This document shows positions 20,123 to 32,170 of a stretch of 64,000 bases of DNA, one piece after another. The number at the start of each line of letters is the position of its first letter. Position 1 is the first letter of the stretch. Position numbers and translations under genes: made by a program. The DNA is from Tetmemena sp. SeJ-2015. Lineage: Eukaryota > Ciliophora > Spirotrichea > Sporadotrichida > Oxytrichidae. The stretch covers positions 1 to 64,000 of the forward strand of contig JAJKFJ010021023.1 in the NCBI GenBank assembly GCA_027382625.1. The letters run 5' to 3'. The notes under the pieces are model-generated. The model was not told the DNA's origin. It was given only the letters and a program-made list of their open reading frames with translations, and made no database searches.

Positions 20123-23087
20123 TCAAAGTGCTTCAGAGTTACTATCATTAGTGGATATTTCATCTAGCATACCTTCGAAAAAGATAATTTAGTCAAGCAG
20201 AGCCCAAAATCCAATGCTCTCCTCACCTAAAATCTTGATTAGCATCTCTCTATTCTCGTCTGCCGATCTGTTGTAGTTTTACTTTAGACTGCTCAAAGCC
20301 TTTTCAAAAATTTAGTTACCCATACTAGAGGCACATCTGTGTTTTAGGAATTTTATCCTCTCTTACAGTTTAAGTACCTAGGGATCAATCTCCTCTAAAC
20401 CGTTATCAAAATATCCATCCTCATCTTCATCTTCGTCGTCATTTTCTAAGCCATAAAGATCATCTTCTTCATCTTCGTCATTATCGTTATTGGGATCACC
20501 TCCTGCTTCATCTTCCTCCTAATTTTCGTATTCTTTAACTACCTCTTCGATTACAGTTGGATCAGGAACTATAGTTCCATCCTTTAGTTGTCTTGTCATC
20601 AAATTGGTGCGCTTGAGGGTATCTTTGATATCTTCTATTCTTTGAGTACGCATGTTCAGTTTCTACTTAAGAGTAAGCAGTTGAGTTTTTAGAGTCTTAA
20701 GTTCCTCTCTTTGCATCTTTCTTTCCTCTCTTTCTTCGTGACTGGTAAGCATGTTGTCATCTCCTCTATCATCTTCTGACTCCTCCTCTATGTCCTCTTC
20801 AATAATTTCATCTAGCTAAATTAACTACATATAAATCAAGCTCGTCATCCTTCTGCTCCTCAAACATTGTATAGTCCTCTTCAATCTTCTTTGGCTTCTT
20901 TGCACTTGGAATCATGTTCATAGGTATGCCAGTCCCTCCGTTGCTCTGTGTTCCCAATCCAGAATATATTACATATAAATTCTAAGGGAGAGTAGGACTT
21001 TAATCAGCTGCCATTTGGTTCTTGTTTTTGTTGTCTCCAATGCAAATTAATTCCTTATAAAGCAGTTGATGGTCTATATTAGCTCTGTTCCTTCTAAATT
21101 GCTTCCTGCCTCTTTTGCAAGTCATTAATATTTTGGTCAAGTTCTCTCAGCCGTTTTTCCTCTTCATCCTTCTTTCTCTTTTCCTTTTCCATCTAACAAT
21201 TAAATCCTTCAGGAGGAAGTTGACTACCTCCTCTATTAGCATTGCTTCCAAACCCACTTAGATTTATAAATTATAGAGATTTGGTTATTTATCTTCTATG
21301 TGAGTACTTGAATTAGCTGGATTTTCGTGAGAGCTTCTCCTCACTCCTTAAAATATTTTGAATATAGGCCTACTGATTTAGGATTGAATATTTTACTGAA
21401 CTCCTAGTAGCTGTTAATTTAGCCAGTTTGCTAAGATGAAAGTTTACTATCCATTGATATAGAGCTGTTCTGGGCATCTCCTTTTTTCAAATTTAATAAA
21501 TAAACTTTCTTCGAAGGGTTGCTGCTTGATTTTTCATCTTCATCTAAGCCCTTTTCATTCTTGAGGAAGGATTTATTCTTGGGCTGCTTCTAATTTTGAT
21601 TGAGAAGCTACTCTGCGGTCTCTTTGATTGGTGCAGATGACTAAGAATGAATGGCTCCTCCCTTCTTTATTGCGATGTCCTTCTGTGCTCTTTAGTTCTT
21701 TTGAGGTGGAGGCTGCAGTTCAATTAAACTATAATGATAAAAAACAAGTTAGGGTGGCTACCTCTAAGGAGGGCCTTACTTATTTTTGGCACCTTCTCCA
21801 AATTTATCTTAATAATCCTTCTATTTCTATTATGCTTCACTCTCGAGTTGGGCAACTTTCCTCTCTAGTCTTTTCTTTTCTAGGATCTCTTTCTTAGTCT
21901 CATCAACTCTTTCTTCTAGTCAACTTGAGATATAGGCTTCTACTCTTTCACCCCCATTGCTTTTCTCATCTTCTTGGCATTCATAGCACCTGCGATAGGT
22001 CCTCCTCTTCCTCTTAAACCTCCTAAAAGGGAGGGCTGCTCCTCTCCCCCACTTCCCAAAAGACCAAGTTTTTCTCCTTATTCTCTGATTGAATCTACAT
22101 ACATGTCATCAACATCAGTTGGAGAGAGCTCTTAGCCAACTCCATTTAGGCATTCTTAAATGTAGGCAGATACTCTTTTCCTCACGAAGGATTTATTCAA
22201 GATCTCAAGGATAGTAATTAAAGAGAAATTAAACTAAGTAGGTCGATTACTGGGCTTTACTGAAAGCATTTTCTAAATTAGGTCTCTAAGAGGCTTTGAA
22301 TAGACGTTATTCAGGGGAGGATAGGAGCCTCTAAGAATCTTCACTGCTAATCCATTGATAGATTGGGCATCAAATGCGTGTCTTAAGTTGCACATTTCGT
22401 AAAGGACGCAACCTAATGCCCACACATCAGACTTGTAATTGTAAGGCTTGTTCTTAAACAGTTCAGGCGACATATAGTATGGAGTTCCGATGCACTAAAC
22501 TCAAAGAATTTAAACCAAAACTTAGACTTACAGTATCTGCAAAGCCCTTGGTACTGTCTAAGACCTTGGCGATTCCGAAATCTCCCAGCCTAATTTTCCC
22601 ATTCTTAAGAAACACATTCTATGTCTTCATATCTCTGTGAAGAATTTTCCTCTCGTGCAAATAAAGCAGCGCCAATGACATTTGGACCATCCAATCAAGG
22701 ATTTGCTGTTCTGGGAAATTCTTGCCCTTAGCTGTCTTGATTTTATTGTACATATCTCCGCCATCACAATAAGTCATGACATGTTCAAGTAAGACTCTCT
22801 ATCAACGAATGAGTCTTTGTATGCTACAATATTAGCATGCCTGATCTTTTGCAGCAATCGAACCTATGGCAAGTCAGTTTCACAGAATAGGACAAGAAAA
22901 TTATGATATCACTATAATTTATTGGCTCACTTACCTCGTTTTCGGTGTTCTCTAAATCCTTAGGATTCATGTCTCTGGTTTTAATTTTCTTGATGACATA
23001 GTGCTTGCCCTCTCTTTTGTGTCTCACGAGGTATACCTGTCCAAAAGATCCACTTCCTATGGTCTTAAGAATTTCATATACGTCCAT
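20123..23087 (-). CDS. NEK1-like protein kinase with long coiled-coil tail
   Basis: ATG 23087. [76 protein letters not shown] and [13 protein letters not shown] define a NEK kinase of the NEK1/5 type. Introns at about 22867-22934 and 22500-22535. At about 22770 one base is missing between ESYLN and VMTYCDGGD. Downstream of the kinase come Gly/Arg-rich, Lys/Glu coiled-coil and very acidic segments, ending [14 protein letters not shown] before TGA 20123. Such long tails are usual for NEK1 orthologs acting at cilia and centrosomes. Confidence 0.87.
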
Positions 23088-23393
23088 TTTAAACTTAAAT
23101 TTTAACTTATTAACTTAATCAATAACTCAATCTTAAAAGAAGAACCCTAATTTTAATTCTTAAGCTCATTACTTAAAACAGTGACTCTAAAGGGGATAAA
23201 TTAATTTAGTAGTTTGGATTATCATTATAGAGAGAGAACTAGTTATAAAGTTTTAATCTATCTAATTAGGATATTAATTTAAAAGCTTCCTCGCAGAGAT
23301 CACTATTAATAATATTTAATAAATACTTAAGTGGAAGAGTACACTACTATTCTCTAAAACACTACATTATCCTAGAACCCAAAAATATAGAAA
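23088..23393. promoter_or_regulatory. Divergent intergenic region
   Basis: 306 bp AT-rich region between the divergently transcribed NEK1-like kinase and the first TMEM135-like gene, so it must contain both upstream regions. No specific motif could be assigned. Confidence 0.4.
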
Positions 23394-24172
23394 ATGGTCA
23401 AGACTATCACCAAGGAATTAGCAGATCACGTGGTAAACGGAGGATTCATTCACTGCAGAGATATCCACGATCACTCTTGCGAGTGGCAAGCATTAGAGAA
23501 GTTCATTTAATAAAGTATAGAAATATCAAGCTTATTAAAAATAGCTATACAATTACTTGCGCAAAGCTAGCATTTAAGTTTTACCTACCAATCCATGTCA
23601 TCCCTATCCTCATCTTCAAAAGAAAGAAGATCCTCACTCAGTAAGTCAAATCAACAATTGCTCTTATATCAAAAGATGAATATTCTTCTCAATCAAAGCT
23701 TATCCCTTATACTTTCTTATAGTCCAATGGAAGTTTTCAAGGCTTGTGCTTACAATACTCTCAGATCTTGCCTTTTCATGGGCACCTATGTCGCCATTTT
23801 CAGATATTCTAAGACCATAGCTTTTAATAGCAGTCTCATTTTGTGATGGTTTACTTAACTTGTTTCCTGAAGAACTATAGAGGCAAGGTTGACAGACTAA
23901 ACATCATTATTGCAGGATTCCTGTGCACCTTTGGAATTCTTTGGGAGCCCTCTCATAGACGCAGTGAACTCGCTATCTACTTTATCCCAAGATTCTTGGA
24001 GGCATCATGGGCCACCCTTGAGAAAAGAGGCTACGTCAAATCCTTCCAGTATGGAGAAGTCCTCATCTTCGCAATTGCCATGGGAATCATCATGTACTGC
24101 TATCAAAACCAAGAGAAGAGCATTAAGAGCACTTATCTCTCCATGTTCAAGAGAATCTGGGGTGACAACTGA
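23394..24172 (+). CDS. TMEM135-like membrane protein, copy A
   Basis: Starts MVKTITKELADHVVNGGFIH with CRDIHDHSC, and contains YLPIHVIPILIFK, SCLFMGTYVAIFRY, RRSELAIYFIPRFLEASW and a C-terminal YLSMFKRIWGDN. The Cys/His N-terminus, the hydrophobic segments and the R-x-E-L-A-x-Y motif fit TMEM135, a multi-pass protein of peroxisomes and mitochondria. Introns at about 23514-23571 and 23641-23730. A further insert of about 70 bp between IFRY and LTCFLKNYRGK is absent from copy B and is either an intron or an IES. The next gene is a tandem paralog, and the two share one intron position. Confidence 0.75.
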
Positions 24173-24498
24173 GCAATAAAGTGATACCAGACAAGCCAAA
24201 TAGAGTAAAGCTAGTCGGTAAACATCATCATCTAAGCAATAATCTTAAATATCATCTTCCATCACACTCAAATACTATTCTCTCATTCTACCTAATCATC
24301 AGCTATTTATTAGATATCCAATTTATTTTAACTCAACTCTTTTTCAAAGAAATATTTGCTCCTCATGATATCAGCATTGGAGAAGACAAGATATGTAGTG
24401 ATAAGGATAGGATCCAACTATACTATACTCTATTGTAATTTAATACAAATCCTTTATAAGTTTATCCCAAATCACCTCACGCCAAAGGCAGAATAAAA
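24173..24498. other. Spacer between tandem TMEM135-like genes
   Basis: About 325 bp. It contains an 85-codon open frame (24181-24438) without similarity to either neighbour; composition does not support a real gene. Confidence 0.4.
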
Positions 24499-25172
24499 AT
24501 GGTTAACACGATAAGCAAAGAACTCTTTGATAATCTCGTAGACGGTGGATTCTTGCACTGCAAAGACCTTCATGATCACAGTTGCAATTACGCAGCTCTA
24601 GAGAAGTTTATTGTGGTGATGAAAATTGCTGTGAAGTTCTATCTCCCAATTCATGTGGTACCGATGCTGTTCTTAAAATTCAAGAAACTCAAGGAAAAGT
24701 AAGAGTTCTCATTTCTAATTGCTTTTATAGTCCAAAGGAAGTGATTAAGAAGACTATGTATGGACTTCTGATGTCTTGTCTCTTCATGGCCTCGTATATT
24801 GCTTTGTTCAGATACTTGATTTGCTTCATGAAAAACTCAAGAGGCAAGATGGATAGACTTAATCAACTAGTTGCTTGTGCGATTCCTCCCTTCTCAATTA
24901 TGTTTGAGCCTCAAAACAGGAGGACCGAATTGGCAGTCTATTTAATACCTAAGTTCTTAGAGGGATTCTGGGCCTTCCTCGCAAAGAGAGGATTGGTTGG
25001 CTACATTGCTAATGGAGAGCTCCTCATATAAGTTTAATAGAGTCTTCTTTTACTTTTTAAATCCATATTTATCGTTGCAATGTCAATCTTAATGTACAAC
25101 TACTAAAACAACCCCAAGAACATTAAATCAACTTATCTAGGAATTTTCAAGAAGTTTTGGGGAGAAAACTGA
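24499..25172 (+). CDS. TMEM135-like membrane protein, copy B
   Basis: Tandem paralog of the preceding gene: MVNTISKELFDNLVDGGFLH, CKDLHDHSC, FYLPIHVVPMLFLK, SCLFMASYIALFRY, RRTELAVYLIPKFLEGFW and final YLGIFKKFWGEN. An intron at about 24699-24731 occupies the same place as in copy A. A 39-bp insert with pointer CATAT (25025-25068) would add 13 residues after GELLI; copy A lacks it and reads straight on, so it is an IES even though it keeps the frame open. The first intron of copy A is missing here. Confidence 0.75.
25025..25068. other. Frame-preserving IES with pointer CATAT
   Basis: CATAT at 25025-25029 and 25064-25068. Removing 39 bp joins GELLI to FIVAMSILMYNY, aligned without gap to copy A (GEVLI-FAIAMGIIMYCY). 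It holds no stop in the ciliate code, so only paralog comparison reveals it. Confidence 0.75.
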
Positions 25173-25493
25173 ATCCTAACTATTCAAATGCTCCTCTAAT
25201 CTGGGGAAATCTTATTAAGCAAACTATGATATATTAAATAAGTGAAATACTGTCACCTTACATCATCAATAAAGATTGTGTGTCATAATCTATTAATCAT
25301 TAACGATTCATTCTTAGATCATCATAAAGCAAATCAAGTTTAAAGGATAAAATTAATCTAAATTGATTTCGGCTCTAGGTTTCTTTCATAAGCCTTTACT
25401 TAATTTGTTATTTTGAATAGTTAATTAAATTAAATGATATAACTTAAATATGAAATAATTCGTATGTGTTGAGGCGATCTTTGACTTTTCATT

Positions 25494-26085
25494 TCCTCTC
25501 ACTGCGATATTGCTGATTCTTTTCTTAGTCTTTTAACTTCTGTATTCTTTTAAGGTTTTCATTTTCAGGTACTCCCTCCGCTAGGTACTTGTAATCTTCT
25601 AAGTTATTCATTTTGAGTTTGTATTCATACTTGATAGCCACCCCTTGGAAATTAACTGTTTTTTTCCCAAAAAAAAGGGGAAAAGACCAAAAATTTTTCT
25701 GTTTGCCCCTCTATTTTTGTTTTTAAACATTCTTACTCTGTTAATTTAAATTAAAAAGGTTTTAAACTAATGGTTGTTCAAGGGAAAAATTCAAATATAG
25801 TGTATTGTATATTTTTGGTGTGCTCTCCATTCATGGCTTAATCTTCTGCTTCAAAAGTTTGCGGCCTCACTTTGTAAAGCTTAAAATAAGCATAAGAAAA
25901 AATCCTATTTCTACTATGTAAAGCAGTCTTACAAGTTTAATCATATTTGATTCCCACTCCTGCGTCTGTCTGAGAATATCTTCCTCTTCTTAGTTAAACT
26001 TCATGAAGTAGAAGTAAATCTTCTCTCCCTTGTCTTCTCAGCGTTTCTTGAACTATTATAAAATCTGTCTCTTAGTCAACCGCAT
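25494..26085 (-). CDS. Small membrane protein, unknown
   Basis: ATG at 26085: MRLTKRQILQQFK, then after an 18-bp IES GEKIYFYFMKFNQEEEDI, a Trp-containing segment and a hydrophobic helix (VRLLYIVEIGFFLMLILSF). A second piece at 25494-25655 (IKYEYKLKMNNLEDYKYLA to QQYRSERK and TGA) looks like its C-terminus. The intervening 25656-25860 is AT-rich with homopolymer runs and a short palindrome and is probably an IES, but its pointer was not identified. About 110-120 residues, one membrane span. No family recognised; a small inner-membrane subunit would fit but is only a guess. Confidence 0.5.
25662..25684. repeat. Short A/T-G/C palindrome
   Basis: TTTTCCC and GGGAAAA arms separated by an A-run form a potential hairpin inside the non-coding stretch that interrupts the small membrane-protein gene. 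Confidence 0.4.
26029..26050. other. 18-bp IES with pointer CTTG
   Basis: CTTG at 26029-26032 and 26047-26050 (CAAG on the coding strand). Removing 18 bp deletes an in-frame TGA and joins ILQQFK to GEKIYFYFMK. Confidence 0.55.
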
Positions 26086-26197
26086 TTATGGCAATTCCTA
26101 GGAAATTTATTAGGATTGAGTGGGTGGGCTGTTGAGAGGGGACTGAGTACTCATAATAATTTGATTGCGGCTCTTAATAATTAATTATAAACTATTA

Positions 26198-26949
26198 ATG
26201 TCCAAGGTAAAAAGTATTTACTCTAAGGTCAAGACTTCTAAGTTTGAGCCCTCTGTACTTCCAGTCATCAATCATGGAGACCCTGGCAGTGACAGTAACA
26301 ATCATTAGAGCGAGGGAGATAACTAATTATTATAGGGATGCTAATGTATGCAGACAGAGTTGTCAACACTACTTCACCAAAGACTAAACTGTTAACTTAA
26401 TGCCTCAAAATGACAGCTGTAATATTAATTAACTTATTTTGTGATTCAGATAAAAGCAAAAGTAATTTCTTCTATAAAGCGTTAATGATATAAAAGTATT
26501 AAATTTAAAAATTAAACCTCTACTCAAGAAATGAATGAAACATTAGAAGTTAATTATAGAACTTCAATTTATCTCTCAAACATTATTCCTATTTAAAATT
26601 TATTGAAAATTGAAGTAAATTCTAATTCATGTTTTCAGGCAGCTCACGGACTGTTTTCTTTGTCAGCGACTCAGTGTGCCCTCACTTAGTCTTTCTTTTG
26701 CATCCACAAGCAGCCTCCTCACGGTTTCTGGTTTCACAAAAGAGCTGCAGGAGAGATACCCTAAGATCTGCTGCCTGAGGATTATCAAATTTATATAAAT
26801 CCCTTACTTATTGCAGAGACTGATGTAAGATTAAGAAAATACATATTCATTAATTTATAGCAACAAGAATACGCATGGGAGTATTGCGCCTCTTACCATA
26901 ATCTCAGATCAATGATTAAGAGACCTATGGGAGTTCATGTTTCTTACTA
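26198..26949 (+). CDS. Peptide deformylase, N-terminal half (scrambled gene)
   Basis: The well-supported part runs 26640-26949: GLFSLSATQ (divergent motif 1, G-L-x-A-P-Q in the family), IYINPLLIAETD, then after an intron (about 26824-26860) EYAWEYCASYHN, where the cysteine of the EGC motif is kept, and KRPMGVHVSY. It ends at the pointer TTTCTTACTA (26940-26949), after which coding stops. The same pointer begins the C-terminal half at 13638. An ATG at 26198 opens MSKVKSIYSKVKTSKFEPSV and INHGDPGSDSN, similar in position to the GDP motif of deformylases, so it is probably the true start; the link through 26420-26640 needs at least one further IES. The glycine of EGC is replaced by Tyr. Confidence 0.8.
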
Positions 26950-27303
26950 AAGAAATTAAAATAATATAAAAATCCTTTCTTAGCTAATTGCAACACAATT
27001 ATATATAATTTCCAGCCATTTAATAAAATAATATATTAATAATAATTAGGATATGTCCATATTCCAGTAAATAAATCTAATTTATACTTTTTAATTTTTC
27101 AGAGAGTAAAATTAAAAAAAAAGATTTTTTCTACACTTAATCTTTTAATAAAGCTTTCATATAATTTAATAACTCTAAAATTTTATTTCAAGAGTGATTT
27201 ATCTATAAAGTTAGATTAATGAGTCAGAAATTACCTTCATTTAAAAATTATAAAACTATTTCTTCGGCATTTTAAAAATAAATGATCATTAATTATTAAG
27301 AAA
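26950..27303. other. AT-rich germline spacer
   Basis: Very AT-rich DNA between the deformylase pointer and the stop of the next minus-strand gene. Nothing coding seen. Confidence 0.5.
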
Positions 27304-29861
27304 TCAGATTTCATCATCCTCAGTTTCTGATAACTTATTATCTTTAGTGATATTTGCCGGATCCTACTTTTCTTTATCTATAATATTCTATTTTCTTTTC
27401 TTATCTAAAGCCTAAATAAAAATATCATCATAAAAGATTAAAGCATGTTTATCTCAAATATAAATTATTTATATCTTATCTTTATCCTTGAATAAGAATA
27501 CATTGCTAATTAATTAAATATGATTCTTATTAAATATAGCCTAGTCTCTCTTTTTCTTTCTTATTTACAGCATTAATCTCTCTTGCCTTTGGTGCTGATT
27601 ATTTGTGATCATCTTTTACTTTAATGCCTCATCTAATACTAAGAATGGCTCTATTGTTTTATTGTATTTTGCGCTTCATCTATCTGTTTCTCATCTGAGT
27701 CTTATTTGCTGCTTCAAACAGTAAATTTTTAATACATCATATATAAATATAAGTTTCTAGCAGGCACCTTAAACTATTTGATTGAGTGCAATTTTAGCCT
27801 CTCTGTTGAAATTGGACACCGAATTTAGCTAATCCTTGTTCCTTAAGAAGAACTTCATTAACATGCTTAGTTCACGTGAGGAGGAACTTATTATAAACTA
27901 GAAGGTGGAATAAATTTAAAATGAAACAAATTTATGCTTTTAACTCCTTTTGGCTTCTAATTAGCTTGGTTTTAAGTTTAATCTAAACCGTCTAATTATT
28001 CCTAATTAGTTTCTTCCTTGCCCTCTTCTAATTCTACTTCATTCTTTTTCACAAATTAAAATATTTTTATATTTAAATAGGTTGAGATTTGAGAGCTGCT
28101 ACTCTATTTCAAATATATCCATGGGCTTTCCAAGTAATTAACTCTGAGTTTCTAGGTTGAATTAGCTAAATTCAGATGAATAATCGTCAAAATCAGAGAT
28201 TAAACTAAAATAAGAAACAAGAAATTTAAAGAAAAACATAGTTTTATTTGATACATGAGCAATTATATTTCTTTATAAGAGATTAAATATTATTTTATTC
28301 GGCTATATTTTCATTTAAAAAGGAATTAAAAATATAAATATACTTAGAAGCAACTCTAACTTTAAAATTAATGTCTACGAATCGCTCTCTTTGTTCTTAA
28401 AAGATAAAATGGTTTAATGTAAAATAATTTATATAAGATTAGGACGTTCCTAAATCTATAAACCATTAAAAACATCCTACACTTTTAGACTTTATTACAA
28501 ATAACTTTGAATATCATTTTCAATCAATATAATAATTTCTCCTAAATTGAGAAAAATTAAAGCCCAGAGCTTTTTTTTGTTGTTGCTAAAATTAATTATA
28601 TCGCTTAAATTTTGCTCCTAAAAAGTTATTATGTTTTGAAGAAGGATATAATTTAAAGTTTTACCAAAAACATAAATTTAGATATTATATAAAATATGGA
28701 TAATTAATTAGAGCCTTGAGATTAGGAACCTATGTTACTTAAACTTTTACCAAAGTTCATCTTAAATTTATTTACATTATTCCCATCACCTAAAGAGCAA
28801 TTTAAAGGAGATATTTACCTTCCAATGCTAGTTCTTATTCGTTCCTTTAATGAAGAAAGTCGTCCTAATTTTAAAATTAAATTCAAATCATTTTTAATCT
28901 ATAATTAATTTTAGATTTTATAATGTAATAGAATTCAACATAAAATTCAATAACTTTTATAGCATAAAAGTCTTATGATATTTTTTAAATTAAAGCTGAT
29001 GGAAGCAAATGAAAATTAAATGAATGCTATTTTATCTATAATATTTATACTTGATACCTTCTGATTAATAAGGCTTTGATAATAAATAATCTTCTTAAAA
29101 ATACAATAAAATTAAGGATTTAATATTTAAATTTTATTTAAATAATGAGATTTTGAAAATAAATTAGAGAGCAATTATAATTTGAGATGCTTTGGTTTAG
29201 TTTTATGTCTTGGATAGAGTCAGCAACCTAGCTGAATAACTTAAAATAAATATACTGCTATATTCTTATTTAATAAATGAATGATGCTTCGGAGGGAGTT
29301 TAACATTGCAGTTTCTCAGATGAATTTTAGCTTCCCCCCTACCTTTAACTTATCAAATAGAATATCTTTTAAGATTTAAATTCCAAATAAAATATTTTAA
29401 AATCCAAAAACTGAAAAAATAAATGTTAGTGATTAATAAATCCTAAGGAATAATAGCTTGAAGCAAACTTCTTAATATAAATTTTAAAATTATTTAATGG
29501 AAAAACAGAAGAAGGTTTAGTAGATTTATCTTCATGAATATTTTATTCTATGATTAATAAAATATTTATCTAATACTAGAAATACATTAGAATAAAATAT
29601 AATGTATCTATCAGCTTCCGAAATATTTCTTTTGGATATCTTTATTACGATAATTACTAAACTTTAGTTGCAATTAAGTAAAACCAAGTATTTTCATTTT
29701 TATAATTTATAATTTAACTCGAATTACTTTGTATAGGACTTATCAATTTCATAATGGAGCTCTTGTACTGAGACTGGTACTGCGAAAACCTACTAGTAAG
29801 AATTAACAAGACGAAATGTTGAATACTCTTAGTCTAAGAAACTATCGTCTTAGTTATTCAT
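27304..29861 (-). CDS. Unknown protein in many scattered coding pieces
   Basis: ATG at 29861 opens MNNQDDSFLDQEYSTFRLVN followed by SYQQVFAVPVSVQELHYEID. Further minus-strand pieces with good protein composition are EAKIHLRNCNVKLPPKHHSF (29333-29276), TTFFIKGTNKNQHWK (about 28866-28819), SDFDDYSSEFSQFNLETQSQ (about 28200), VELEEGKEETNQEQLDGLDQ (about 28010), LRNKDQLNSVSNFNREAKIA (about 27850), LFEAANKTQMRNRQMKRKIQ (about 27715) and a Lys/Glu-rich end ETEDDEI before TGA 27304. Between them lie AT-rich stretches of 100-450 bp that are unlikely all to be introns; they look like IESs. About 350-400 residues in total. No family recognised. Confidence 0.5.
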
Positions 29862-30019
29862 GCTCTTCTATTTAACTATGAAGTTTAATTTTAATGCTTT
29901 AAAACTAACTATATTTATATTCCTTGAATCTATTGCCTAAGCCAAAATGAGAGATATGAAAGTAGTAGATTGCAGAATTTTGATAAAAATATAAATAGCT
30001 TTCTTAAGTAAGAATCTTA

Positions 30020-31694
30020 TCACTTGGGATCTGGCATGGTCCAGTTTTTGTTGATTGGTCCAATATCCTTGATTACTTCTCTGTGATGAGACCATACTAG
30101 TTTGATCGCCTCAGCGGTGCCAATACCAGCACCACGAGGATCGCCGCAGGGTCCAAACCAATGGTTCTAAGGAGCTCCAGTAGTTCTAGCTCTCAAACCT
30201 GCATAGGTGGTACCATTAATAGTCTCAGAGAGAACTTTGTTAACGAAAATTGGATCATTTGATACCACTGCAGCAGTTAAATGATGAGACATTGACTCGC
30301 AAACTTCCAAAACATGATCAATGTTTTTGTACTCGCAAACTATTTAGAATGGCCCAAAGAGCTCTTTAAGTGCAATCTTTTACTAAGACCTCATTCTAAG
30401 CTGGCTGATAGGAACCTTTATTGCGGTAGGCTCGTAGGCTCCATATACAGAAGGTATAGAGTGATTTTCAAGTGGTTTTCCTCCGAATAGGAGCTCTGAA
30501 TTAGGTATTTAGAGAACTTCATTCACATGGTTTTGAATTTGCTCAGTCGACCAAGAAAGAACAGGTCCTAAAGTGAGATCGTTAAGATTTCTCTTAGAAG
30601 CTTGACTCCTAAGAGTCTCAATGAGATTTGTCTTGTTCCAGTTCTTATGATAGAATAGAATAGACTAAGCTGAGCACTTTTGACCAGTATGGCCATAGGC
30701 ATCCATGTCTGCTTGCCATGCGATATAATCAACCATTTATTTGTCAGGGACATCAGGCCCTAATATCTTCCAGTCATATCCAGCATCCTCAATTCTCACC
30801 TTTCCGGCGAGCTCCTTACTTAAATGCTCTGCAACTTTACTTGAGCCAGTGAACAAGGTCTATCTCACATTTCCTTTCTTTAAGATCTTCTCAGTTACAT
30901 CTCCGCCACATTGAATAAAACTAAGATCTTCCTTAGGGAGTCCGCATTCATGAAGGAGTCTGACAAACTATTCCAAGGGAAGAGCAGTTCTAGTATCTGG
31001 CTTCACTAATACCTTATTACCCATATAGAGGGATCCCATCATTTGAAGAACAGGGATTTCAAGAGGGAAGTTGAAAGGAGTAATAACAGCAGTGGCGCCA
31101 TATGGGAACCTATATCCTGCAGCGAATTAGCCATTGTGATCACCTGGTGAAACTTCAGCAGTAGCCAAGTATCTCACATTATCTCCGCAGAAGTTTTTAA
31201 AGAAGTCAATTGTAACTTTAAGCTCACCCTCAGTTTGGACAGTAGACTTGGGGCAAGTTCTTTGGATCAATCTTACGAAATATTTCCAAACTGCGGGGTC
31301 CTAAAATGCCTGGACAACTTTTCTGTTAACCTCTGCTAGCATCAAGTATCTCTCCTTGTTTTTGAAAGGGTTGTGCAAACCAGATTAAATGCAATAAGTT
31401 AAATAATGGAGATTTAGGTACTGATCTGAGATGACTAATGATATCCTTGGTAGATTAGTGGTCAATAGAGGTGTCAGGGACTCTATACAATGTTTTTCCA
31501 GTCATTGGGTCAGGTAAGTCAATGTATTGATCACCATCTACCCATTTACCCTAGACAAGGTTCTGAGTCTTATCCTTTTCACTAAGATTTTCTGGATCCA
31601 CTGTTGCGAAAGATCTCAAAAAAGTGGAAAAGTTTCTTTGGCCAAGAATAGTATTTTATCTTAAAGCCTTTTAGGCAAATTTGAATGCTTGCAT
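30020..31694 (-). CDS. Delta-1-pyrroline-5-carboxylate dehydrogenase (ALDH12 type)
   Basis: ATG at 31694 gives MQAFKFAQKALRQN and FLRSFATVDPENL, a typical mitochondrial targeting sequence rich in Arg, Ser and hydrophobics without acids. Then NLVQGKWVDG, RFPYGATAVITPFNFPLEIP, TLFTGSSKVAEHL, DAGYDWKILGPDV, the catalytic-cysteine region GHTGQKCSAQS, LKELFGPFQIV and TTGAPQNHWFGPCGDPRGAG match plant-type P5C dehydrogenase (ALDH12A1) over its whole length. The enzyme oxidises pyrroline-5-carboxylate to glutamate in proline breakdown. One 28-bp IES (31382-31414) is the only interruption; otherwise a single exon of about 550 residues ending PDPK before TGA 30020. Confidence 0.96.
31382..31414. other. 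IES with pointer AGATT
   Basis: AGATT at 31382-31386 and 31410-31414. Removing 28 bp joins HLRSVPKS to GLHNPFKNKERY, identical in register to plant P5C dehydrogenase (PKHGLHNPFK). Confidence 0.85.
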
Positions 31695-32170
31695 ATTTTA
31701 TTACTTATTATATAGATGAAAGTATGTTTCAAAATAATTTTTTAATAAAATACACCTTTAAATTCGTTTCTTGATAATTGGGGTGAATTTAAGCTTTGCA
31801 AAATTTTTAAGTGTAAGTTTGAAAGCAAATGCTTTTATCCTTGTAGCTTCTCAGCGGAAGAATTAATTTTCAATCACACAAGTAAAAAACAAGAGTTCGA
31901 GTTTATAATATCTAAAGGACTCTTTTAAAATAAAGCTTAAGAAATTCTAACCAAAAATTAAATCGAATCAAATAAAACCTCCCTATACATCTTATTCATT
32001 TAATAGTCACAAATTTAAATATTTTCTTTTGTTTATTTATTTCAATGTCACATAAACTTAAATTATATTTACCGTACCATAGGTAAATTAGCTCAAACTA
32101 AGAGCAATCTTATTATGATTCTTCTTACTTTCATTAAAGCATTCAATATTTAAGTGTTCGTGGTACCTTC
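31695..32170. other. Intergenic spacer
   Basis: AT-rich, no coding frame with plausible composition. It lies upstream of the P5C dehydrogenase and so holds its promoter. Confidence 0.5.
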
